Shown: one piece after another, positions 58,090-64,000 of the stretch
Position numbering within the stretch: the first letter of the stretch is position 1
How the letters are laid out: each line of letters begins with the position of its first letter
NCBI GenBank assembly: GCA_016124195.1
Contig: WGOE01000012.1
Span: forward strand, 124,001 to 188,000
DNA: 64,000 bases
Direction: 5' to 3'
DNA from: a bacterium
Lineage (GTDB): Bacteria > Pseudomonadota > Alphaproteobacteria > Rhodobacterales > Rhodobacteraceae
Translations under genes and position numbers: made by a program
Notes under the pieces: generated by a model
What the model saw: only the letters and a program-made list of their open reading frames with translations
Database searches by the model: none
Told to the model about the DNA's origin: nothing

Positions 58090-59880
58090 ATGACAACCGA
58101 AGACAATGACGCAGCCGCCAAGTTGACCCGGTTGACCGACAATCTTTCGCGGATCGAGGCGCTTTCGGCGCGCCTTGTCCAGGCGATTGCCTCGCGCAAG
58201 CCCCATGACGCCGCTCTGGATGGGCCAAGCCAGGAAGTCTACATGAAGGCCGCCAGCGCCTATCTGGCCGGCATGATGCAGAACCCGGCCAAGATCGTGG
58301 AAAGCCAGGTCAGTTACTGGAGCAAGACGCTCAAGTATTACGTCGAGGCCCAGCAGGCCATGCTCAAGGGCGAGCCGCCGCCCGCGGCCCCCGCGCCCAA
58401 GGACCGCCGCTTTGCCAACCCGATCTGGGACACCAACCCGGCATTCAACTACCTCAAGCAGCAATATCTGCTGAACGCGGAACTGGTGCAGAACGCGCTG
58501 GGGGACATGGACTCGCTGGAGTCCGACGACCGCAAGCGGGTGGAGTTCTTCACCCGCCAGATCGTGGACATGCTCTCGCCCACCAATTTTCTGGGCACCA
58601 ACCCCGATGCGCTGGAAAAGGCCGTGGCGACCGATGGCGAAAGCCTGGTGCAGGGGCTGGAAAACCTGGTGCGCGACATCGAGATGAACAACGGCAATCC
58701 TGGCGTCACGCTGGCCGACCCCCAGGCCTTCACGGTCGGCGTCAACATCGCCACCACGCCCGGATCGGTGGTCTTTCGCAACCATTTGTTCGAACTGATC
58801 CAGTACACGCCGGTGACGGCGACCACCTACAAGACTCCGCTGCTGATCTTTCCGCCCTGGATCAACAAGTTCTACGTCATGGACATGAAGCCCACCAACA
58901 GCCTGATCCGCTGGATCGTCGAACAGGGGTTCACGCTGTTCGTGGTGTCCTGGGTCAACCCGGATGGCTCTTACGCCGACACGACGATGGACGATTACAT
59001 CCGCGAGGGCTTTCTGACCGCCATGGCCGAAACCCGGCGCGCGACGGGCGAGGACAAGATCAACTGCGTGGGATACTGCATCGCGGGCACCACGCTGGGC
59101 CTGACGCTTGCCCATCTGAAGAAGGCCGGCGATCCGACCGTCAACTGCGCCACCTTCTTCACCACGCTGACCGATTTCAGTGATTCGGGCGAGGTGGGCG
59201 TCTTCCTTGCCAATGACTTCGTCGACGGGATCGAGCGGCAGTCGAAATCCGATGGCATCCTGTCCAAGGCCTTCATGAGCCGCACCTTCAGCTTCCTGCG
59301 CTCGAACGACCTGATCTATCAGCCGGCGATCAAGAGCTACATGATGGGCGAGCCGCCGCCGGCCTTCGATCTTCTGTTCTGGAATGGCGACGGCACCAAT
59401 CTGCCGGCCAAGATGGCGATGGAGTATCTGCGCGGCCTTTGTCAGGACGATGGTTTTGCCCAGGGCACCTTCAAGGTCTTTGGCAATCCGGTGCGGCTGT
59501 CGGATGTGTCGGTGCCGCTCTGCGCCATCGCCTGCGAGACTGACCACATCGCCCATTGGAAGGGCAGCTTCAACGGCATCAAGCATATGGGAAGCAAGGA
59601 CAAAACCTTCATCCTTTCGCAATCGGGCCATATCGCGGGCATCATCAACCCGCCGTCCAAGGGCAAATACGGCCACTATACCAACGACGCTCCAATGGCC
59701 ACGCCAGAGGAATGGCTGGAGGGTGCAACCTTCAACGCCGGCAGCTGGTGGCCGCGCTGGGGCGCCTGGCTGGCCAAGCGCTCCGGCCCGCAGGTCCCCG
59801 CGCGCGAGCCGGGCAGTGGCCCTCTGCCCGTGCTGTGCCCGGCACCCGGAACCTATGTCACGGCCGTCCCCGCGACCTGA
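58090..59880 (+). CDS. phaC: Class I poly(3-hydroxyalkanoate) synthase
   Basis: 596 residues. Polymerises 3-hydroxybutyryl-CoA on the granule surface. Lipase-like box GYCIAG with Cys330, Asp485 (CETDHIAHWKG) and His514 (LSQSGHIAGIINPPSKGKYGHY) complete the triad. N-terminal domain (about 1-170) and length are those of class I PhaC. It is followed by phaP and phaR on the same strand and is divergent from phaZ. Confidence 0.96.
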   Translation: MTTEDNDAAAKLTRLTDNLSRIEALSARLVQAIASRKPHDAALDGPSQEVYMKAASAYLAGMMQNPAKIVESQVSYWSKTLKYYVEAQQAMLKGEPPPAAPAPKDRRFANPIWDTNPAFNYLKQQYLLNAELVQNALGDMDSLESDDRKRVEFFTRQIVDMLSPTNFLGTNPDALEKAVATDGESLVQGLENLVRDIEMNNGNPGVTLADPQAFTVGVNIATTPGSVVFRNHLFELIQYTPVTATTYKTPLLIFPPWINKFYVMDMKPTNSLIRWIVEQGFTLFVVSWVNPDGSYADTTMDDYIREGFLTAMAETRRATGEDKINCVGYCIAGTTLGLTLAHLKKAGDPTVNCATFFTTLTDFSDSGEVGVFLANDFVDGIERQSKSDGILSKAFMSRTFSFLRSNDLIYQPAIKSYMMGEPPPAFDLLFWNGDGTNLPAKMAMEYLRGLCQDDGFAQGTFKVFGNPVRLSDVSVPLCAIACETDHIAHWKGSFNGIKHMGSKDKTFILSQSGHIAGIINPPSKGKYGHYTNDAPMATPEEWLEGATFNAGSWWPRWGAWLAKRSGPQVPAREPGSGPLPVLCPAPGTYVTAVPAT

Positions 59881-59933
59881 CCGGCGGGGCGGATCGCCCC
59901 CGCGGTTCTACCGGATATGCGCGACTGTCGTTG

Positions 59934-59944
59934 CTGCGTCGCAG
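59934..59944. promoter_or_regulatory. PhaR operator 1 upstream of phaP
   Basis: CTGC-GTC-GCAG, 29 bp centre to centre from the second site, about 90 bp before phaP. Confidence 0.7.
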
Positions 59945-59962
59945 AAATTTCACTTGAAATGC

Positions 59963-59973
59963 TGCGATGCAGC
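59963..59973. promoter_or_regulatory. PhaR operator 2 upstream of phaP
   Basis: CTGC-GAT-GCAG inside the wider palindrome ATGCTGC-GAT-GCAGCAT (59960-59976), next to a TATATATC stretch likely to be the -10 region of the phasin promoter. Occupancy would block phaP until granules titrate PhaR. Confidence 0.75.
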
Positions 59974-60031
59974 ATGTATATATCTCTCATCGAATACGGG
60001 ACACGGACCCGCTCGCTCAGGAGAGTATGAC

Positions 60032-60481
60032 ATGACCAAGACCCCCGACTTCACCAAAGTTGTGACCGACATGATGGCGTCCTTCCCGGTTGACGCCACG
60101 GCGTTCCAGAATGCCTTCAAGACCCAGGCTGCCTTCGGCGAAAAGCTGACCAAGGTCGCGCTGGAAGCCGCTGAAAAGTCCACCGAGATCTCGTCCAAGT
60201 GGGCCAAGGAATCGCTGGCCAAGCTGGCCACCGCCTCGAAGGCCAAGGCCGAGCCGGCCGACTATTCCAAAGCCGCCGCCGACTTCGCTTCGGCCGCTGC
60301 CGAGATCGCTGCCGAACACATGGCCGCCTTCGCCGAAGTGGCCAAGAAGGTCCAGATGGACACCGTCGAACTGATGCTGGCTGCCGGCAAGGACGCTTCG
60401 ACCGAAGCCACCGCCGCGGTCAAGAAGGCCACCGAAGAAGTCACCAACGTCGCCAAGAAGGCCGCTGCTGCCGCGAAGTGA
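60032..60481 (+). CDS. phaP: Phasin (PHA granule-associated protein)
   Basis: 149 residues from ATG 60032, with AGGAGAG 6 nt upstream. Phasin-2-type, helical and Ala/Lys-rich: DFTKVVTDMMASFPVDATAFQNAFKTQAAFGEKL, then long amphipathic helices, ending KKAAAAAK. Coats and sizes PHB granules. Strong codon bias (GCC/GCT, AAG) suits high expression. Two PhaR operators lie in front and a strong terminator follows, so it is its own transcript. Confidence 0.93.
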   Translation: MTKTPDFTKVVTDMMASFPVDATAFQNAFKTQAAFGEKLTKVALEAAEKSTEISSKWAKESLAKLATASKAKAEPADYSKAAADFASAAAEIAAEHMAAFAEVAKKVQMDTVELMLAAGKDASTEATAAVKKATEEVTNVAKKAAAAAK

Positions 60482-60505
60482 TCGCTGCACTTGCATGATT
60501 TCCGG

Positions 60506-60535
60506 GGGCGGGCCGCAAAGCCCGCCCTTTCTTTT
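60506..60535 (+). terminator. Rho-independent terminator after phaP
   Basis: Perfect 8-bp stem GGGCGGGC / GCCCGCCC with a 6-nt loop (CGCAAA), then TTTCTTTT. The best intrinsic terminator in the window; it separates abundant phaP mRNA from phaR. Confidence 0.9.
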
Positions 60536-60588
60536 ATTATGCACCTCGCCTAGACTTCTCTGCAGCGCAAAACTTCGGGGAGGATCCT

Positions 60589-61137
60589 ATGGCTGAACCT
60601 GCTAAGACGCTGCTGATCAAGCGCTATGCCAGCCGCAGGCTGTATAATACCGAGACCTCGGATTACGTGACGCTTGAGGATATCGCGGGCTTCATCCGTG
60701 CTGGCCGCGAAGTGCAGATCATCGATCTCAAGTCCGGCGACGACCTGACGCGGCAATATTTGCTGCAGATCGTGGCCGAACATGAATCCAAGGGCGACAC
60801 GGTGCTGCCAACCAATGTGCTGACCGATCTGGTGCGCGCCTATACCACCAACATCCAGTCCGTCGTGCCGCAGTTTCTGGCCGCGAGCTTCGAGATGCTG
60901 CGCGATGGCCAGTCCAAGGTGCTGGAAAACATGGCGGTCATCCCGAACCCCTTGAGTTCGATGCCGGGCTTTGATGCGATGCGCAAGCAGCAAGAGGCCT
61001 TCATGAAAACCATGATGGGCGGATTGCCCTGGACCGGATCGACTGCGCCCGGCGCCGAAACTTCGGACGGGCCGGAAGATATTGCCGAGATCAAGCGTCA
61101 GTTTGCCGAATTGCAGAAAAAGCTGTCCAAACTTTAA
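60589..61137 (+). CDS. phaR: PhaR, polyhydroxyalkanoate synthesis repressor
   Basis: 182 residues, preceded by GGGGAGGA. N-terminal PHB/PHA accumulation-regulator DNA-binding domain (LLIKRYASRRLYNTETSDYVTLEDIAGFIRAGREVQIIDLKSGDDLTRQYLLQIVAEHE, about 8-67) and the following PHB_acc domain; C-terminal Met-rich and coiled segment. Binds CTGC-N3-GCAG sites and is released by nascent PHB. The targets visible here are phaP and probably phaZ/phaC. No full CTGC-N3-GCAG site is in its own short promoter (a CTGCAGCGCA half-match at 60560). Confidence 0.93.
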   Translation: MAEPAKTLLIKRYASRRLYNTETSDYVTLEDIAGFIRAGREVQIIDLKSGDDLTRQYLLQIVAEHESKGDTVLPTNVLTDLVRAYTTNIQSVVPQFLAASFEMLRDGQSKVLENMAVIPNPLSSMPGFDAMRKQQEAFMKTMMGGLPWTGSTAPGAETSDGPEDIAEIKRQFAELQKKLSKL

Positions 61138-61162
61138 ACGTTTTGCCTGCCGGAGGCGTTGA

Positions 61163-62110
61163 TTGTCCGATCCACAGGGACGTGTGACCCTTTGGGGCAT
61201 CGAAAGCTTCCTCGCCGTGGCCGAAGAGGGCGCCATTTCGGCGGCCGCGCGACGGCTGGGCGTCAGCCCTTCGGCGATCAGCCAGCAGTTGACCGGGCTT
61301 GAAGCGGCACTGGGCGCCATCCTTCTGGACCGCTCGGCGCGGCCGATGGGCCTTACGCCGGCCGGGGCGCGGTTTCGCATCCATGCCCAGACCATCCTGA
61401 ACGCCGAGGCCGAGGCGCGCGCAGATCTTGCGGTGGCGGGCCTTTCGGGGCTCAGCACGCTGCGCCTTGGCATGATCGAGGATTTTGACGCCGAGGTGAC
61501 GCCCGCCCTGCTGACGGCCTTGGCGCAGGACCTGCCCGGCTGCCGCTTTCTGCTGGAAACCGGGGCCAGCCACCGCCTGCTTGACCAGCTCGAGGCGCGT
61601 GCGCTCGATGTGATCGTGGCCGCCGATCAGGGCAGCGCAGGCACGACCGAGGGCTGGCGCGAGGTCTTTCCGATCCTGTCCGAACCCTTCGTCGCCATAG
61701 CCCCGCGGGGGCGGCAGATCGCGGCACTGCCGCTGATCCAGTACACCGCACGCCATCTGATGGGCCGCCAGATCGCAGCACATCTCGCGCAACAGAACCT
61801 GCGGCCGGCGCATCGATTCGAGCTGGACAGCTATCACGCAATTCTGGCCATGGTGGCCCAGGGCGAAGGGTGGACGATCCTGACCCCGCTTGCGCTGCAC
61901 CATGCCGCCCGCTTTCGCGAGGCGGTCAGCGTGACGCCGCTGCCCTTCGCCCCGCTCGACCGCCGCATGTCGCTTTCGGTGCGCGAGGGGGTTCTGCGCG
62001 ACATCCCCGGCCAGATCGCCACCCGCCTGCGCGGGCTGGTTGATGAGATGGTGCTGCAACCGGCGCTGGCGGCCTGGCCGTGGATGCAGGGCAGCCTGCG
62101 CCTGTTATAG
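61163..62110 (+). CDS. LysR-family transcriptional regulator
   Basis: 315 residues from TTG 61163; the start is supported by GGAGG 7 nt upstream. N-terminal winged helix (about 10-70; WGIESFLAVAEEGAISAAARRLGVSPSAISQQLTGLEAALGAILLDRS) and a periplasmic-binding-like ligand domain (about 95-300). It follows phaR by 25 bp and could be co-transcribed, but its ligand and targets are not evident. A second-family REP palindrome begins right after the stop. Confidence 0.87.
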   Translation: MSDPQGRVTLWGIESFLAVAEEGAISAAARRLGVSPSAISQQLTGLEAALGAILLDRSARPMGLTPAGARFRIHAQTILNAEAEARADLAVAGLSGLSTLRLGMIEDFDAEVTPALLTALAQDLPGCRFLLETGASHRLLDQLEARALDVIVAADQGSAGTTEGWREVFPILSEPFVAIAPRGRQIAALPLIQYTARHLMGRQIAAHLAQQNLRPAHRFELDSYHAILAMVAQGEGWTILTPLALHHAARFREAVSVTPLPFAPLDRRMSLSVREGVLRDIPGQIATRLRGLVDEMVLQPALAAWPWMQGSLRLL

Positions 62111-62134
62111 GTAGGATGGGCAATCTGCCCATAC
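62111..62134. repeat. REP-like palindrome, second family, copy 2
   Basis: GTAGG followed by ATGGGCA-ATC-TGCCCAT; in opposite orientation to copy 1 at 55413. Located between convergent genes directly after the LysR stop. Confidence 0.78.
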
Positions 62135-62154
62135 TGGCCGAACGGCAGGCAGGC

Positions 62155-63366
62155 TCAGCCCATGACATCAACCGCCGCATCGACCAGCGCCGATGCGATG
62201 AAATCCAGTTCAGCCTCGGTCAGGCGCGTGGGCAGCCGCACGTCGCAGGCGCGCATCAGCATGGCGCGGGTCTTGGGCAGATCGGGGATATCGCCCAGGA
62301 ATTGCCAATTCCAGAAGGCGCGGGCATTGTCTTGCGACAGGCCAAAGACCTGAACAGCCACGCCGCGCTGCTTGGCCTCGGCCTGAAACAGCAGGGCTTC
62401 GGCGTCGCTCCAGCGGCCTTTGAGGTTGAACTGGATCGAATCCGGCGCGCGCTCTTCGGGGGGCAGGGCCTCGGGCACGCAGAGCCAGGGGCTCTGGTTC
62501 AGCCGCGCCGCCACGCGGTCGTGCCCCGCCCGGCCCTTGGCCACCCGGCCTGCCACTTCGGGCAATTGCGGGCGGATCACCGCCGCCGACAGGTTCTGCA
62601 TCCGCATGTTGTAAAGCGGCAGGGCGTTCTGCCACCGCATATAGCTGTTCTGCAGGCCGGGGTGCTTCTTCCAGTTGTGTTCATAGGCCCCCGACATGAT
62701 CACCGCGCGCGCCGCGAGTTCAGGATCGTCGGTCACCAGAATCCCGCCTTCGCCCGCATTGACCAGCTTGTAGCTTTGAAAGCTGAAACAGCCGATCTTG
62801 CCGATCGTGCCGATCTTGCGGCCATGCCATTCAGTGCCCAGCGAATGCGCCGCATCCTCGACCACCGGCACGCCGGCCGCATCGCAAAGCGCCATGATCG
62901 CATCCATGTCCGAGGTATGGCCCCGCATGTGGCTGATCAGCACCGCCGCCGCACCCGGCAGCTTGGCCGCGAAATCCGCCATGTCGACCCGGTAGTTCGC
63001 CCCGACCTCGACCAGCACCGGCACGCAATTGGCATGCACCACCGCCGAGGGCACGGCGGCAAAGGTGAAGGCCGGGATCAGCACCTTGGCCCCGCGCGGC
63101 AGGTCAAGCGCCTTGAGCGACAAGAACAGCGCCGCCGAACAGGACGACACCGCCAGCGCATAGCGCGCGCCCATCAGCTCTGCGAACTCTGCTTCCAGCA
63201 GCGCCACCGGCGCATCCTTGGCGGCCGTGTAGCGAAACAGATCGCCCGAGGCCAAAAGCTGGTCGATCGCCTCCCGCGCGGCAGGGGGGATCGGTTCGGC
63301 ATCATAGACATTGGGGGCAAGGATCTGTCCGTCGGGGGCCATGTTTGCAGCTTTCCTGAAACTCAT
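62155..63366 (-). CDS. DegT/DnrJ/EryC1/StrS-family PLP aminotransferase
   Basis: 403 residues from ATG 63366; ATG 63342 (395 residues) may be the real start because a 9-bp inverted repeat spans the first codons. Fold type I PLP enzyme: SSCSAALFLSLKAL phosphate loop, VVEDAAHSLGTEWHGRKIG (Asp holding PLP), SFQSYKLVNAGEGG with the Schiff-base Lys. Family members aminate keto-sugars for polysaccharides or antibiotics. No sugar-nucleotide genes are near, so the substrate is open. Confidence 0.85.
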   Translation of the reverse strand: MSFRKAANMAPDGQILAPNVYDAEPIPPAAREAIDQLLASGDLFRYTAAKDAPVALLEAEFAELMGARYALAVSSCSAALFLSLKALDLPRGAKVLIPAFTFAAVPSAVVHANCVPVLVEVGANYRVDMADFAAKLPGAAAVLISHMRGHTSDMDAIMALCDAAGVPVVEDAAHSLGTEWHGRKIGTIGKIGCFSFQSYKLVNAGEGGILVTDDPELAARAVIMSGAYEHNWKKHPGLQNSYMRWQNALPLYNMRMQNLSAAVIRPQLPEVAGRVAKGRAGHDRVAARLNQSPWLCVPEALPPEERAPDSIQFNLKGRWSDAEALLFQAEAKQRGVAVQVFGLSQDNARAFWNWQFLGDIPDLPKTRAMLMRACDVRLPTRLTEAELDFIASALVDAAVDVMG

Positions 63367-63376
63367 CTTCAGGAAA
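63352..63376. promoter_or_regulatory. Inverted repeat overlapping the first possible start of the DegT-family gene
   Basis: TTTCCTGAA (63352-63360) and TTCAGGAAA (63368-63376), perfect 9-bp arms with a 7-bp spacer that contains ATG 63366. It could be an operator or an mRNA hairpin. Confidence 0.45.
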
Positions 63377-63458
63377 ACTTTAAACCCCGCCCAGATGACA
63401 CGCCAGTGACAATCTGGCAGCCCAGATGAATTCCGCCGAGCCGGGTGGGGATTTTCGC

Positions 63459-64000
63459 CTAAAGCCCCAGCCGGTCGCGCAGCGCATACCAGGTCATGGC
63501 CAGCACCAGCATCGGCCAGCGCAGCGCCGCACCGCCCGGAAAGGCGCCTTGCGGCACGCCGGCCATCAGATCGAAGCCGGCTGCCTCGCCCGCCACGGCC
63601 TCGGCCAGCACCTTGCCCGCCATGGTCGCCATCGCCACCCCATGCCCGGAATAGCCCGAGGCCGACAGCACGTTCTCGGCAGGCCGGGCAAAGCAGGGCA
63701 TGCGGTTCATCGTGATGGCCAGCGTGCCGCCCCAGGCAAAGTCGATGCGGGCGTCGGCCAGTTGCGGATAGATCGCAAGCATCGGCTTGCGCACTGTGCG
63801 CAGGATGTCGGGAAAGCGGTAGCCATAGGATTCGCCGCCGCCGAAAAGCAGCCGGTTGTCCTCGGACAGGCGCCAGTAGTTCACCACAAAGCGGGTGTCG
63901 GCCACGGCGACGGGTTCGGACAGGATCTGCGCGGCACGCGCGCCCAAGGGTTCGGTGGCAATGATGAAATTGTTGATCGGCATGACCCGGCCTGCCACCT
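63459..64000 (-). CDS. FAD-dependent amine/gamma-glutamylputrescine-type oxidoreductase, C-terminal part
   Basis: Only the last 180 codons are in the window; the gene begins beyond base 64000. DAO-family C-terminal features: RLSEDNRLLFGGGESYGYRF, then DFAWGGTLAITMNRMPCFAR and the FAD-contacting SASGYSGHGVAMATMAGKVLAEAVAG, as in PuuB-type oxidases. Acts on an amine substrate with FAD. Ends in a hydrophobic GGAALRWPMLVLAMTWYALRDRLGL. The DegT gene lies just downstream in the same direction. Confidence 0.82.
   Translation of the reverse strand, partial: VAGRVMPINNFIIATEPLGARAAQILSEPVAVADTRFVVNYWRLSEDNRLLFGGGESYGYRFPDILRTVRKPMLAIYPQLADARIDFAWGGTLAITMNRMPCFARPAENVLSASGYSGHGVAMATMAGKVLAEAVAGEAAGFDLMAGVPQGAFPGGAALRWPMLVLAMTWYALRDRLGL

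Noticed and set aside
60550-60570. Fourth PhaR operator before phaR
   Set aside because: CTGCAGCGCA is only a half-match; the CTGC-N3-GCAG spacing is absent.
1-64000. tRNA, rRNA or riboswitch genes
   Set aside because: Intergenic regions were read for cloverleaf- or aptamer-like signatures; none was convincing. A covariance-model scan would be needed to exclude weak cases.

Overview
The window is high-GC DNA with dense, often ATGA/GTGA-overlapping operons. It looks like a chromosomal segment of a metabolically versatile alphaproteobacterium, most likely a Rhodobacterales/Rhodobacteraceae member. The evidence is the phaZ / phaC-phaP-phaR order with CTGC-N3-GCAG operators, GapR (DUF2312), FNR-type boxes, a fused IolC, a TAXI-TRAP operon with DUF1850, and several Rhodobacterales-type intergenic palindromes. 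There is no prophage, plasmid or integron signature and no tRNA or rRNA gene that I can see. The only mobile-type gene is a REP-associated tyrosine transposase (RAYT).

Layout. 1-3.1 kb: minus-strand operon for a 2-oxoacid:acceptor oxidoreductase (gamma, alpha, beta, then a GltD-like flavoprotein cut by the window edge), with an FNR-like box in front. 3.1-8.7 kb: a LuxR-type regulator, then a polyamine-type ABC transporter (ATPase, Tat-exported binding protein, two permeases) and an SDR dehydrogenase. 9.1-16.5 kb: a small basic protein, trehalase, then the myo-inositol block iolR-iolC-iolD-iolB with two GGAA-N6-TTCC operators. 16.7-18.6 kb: Kup potassium transporter. 18.8-28.9 kb: reductive pyrimidine/hydantoin degradation (two RutR-like TetR regulators, two cupins, a GlcG/heme-binding-like protein, ureidopropionase-type M20 amidase, dihydropyrimidinase) and an NMT1-type ABC uptake system, with two RutR-like operators.

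29-35.8 kb: an orphan FliM/FliN-like protein, a sulfide-handling set (persulfide dioxygenase, two YeeE/YedE membrane proteins, one fused to a DUF442 phosphatase/sulfurtransferase-like domain), an FNR-box-preceded DksA/TraR gene, a FadB-like protein with a degenerate dehydrogenase half, and GapR. 35.8-41.7 kb: a tandem-repeat locus, a hypothetical protein, the TAXI-TRAP transporter operon and a nitronate monooxygenase. 42.2-45.8 kb: a three-gene sucrose/mannosylfructose-type cluster (GH32-like hydrolase, HAD sugar phosphatase, SPS/MfpsA-like glycosyltransferase).

46-55.4 kb: DUF2127 membrane protein, coiled-coil protein, glyoxalase I, a two-gene surface-lipoprotein system (TbpB-like lipoprotein plus Slam), ThyX, the RAYT with REP hairpins in and around it, ArsC/Spx-like protein, cold-shock protein and ThrS. 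55.4-62.1 kb: alpha/beta hydrolase and the PHA block (phaZ divergent from phaC, then phaP, terminator, phaR), followed by a LysR regulator. 62.1-64 kb: DegT/DnrJ aminotransferase and the C-terminal part of an FAD amine oxidoreductase.

The least explained items are: the Slam/lipoprotein pair; REP hairpins inside the RAYT reading frame; a depolymerase PhaZ with a 190-residue histone-like Ala/Pro/Lys tail; the 22-bp tandem repeat bounded by mirror-image palindromes; an 11-bp purine repeat found at three loci; the degenerate FadB; and the YedE-phosphatase fusion. I found no CRISPR array, defence island or biosynthetic cluster.
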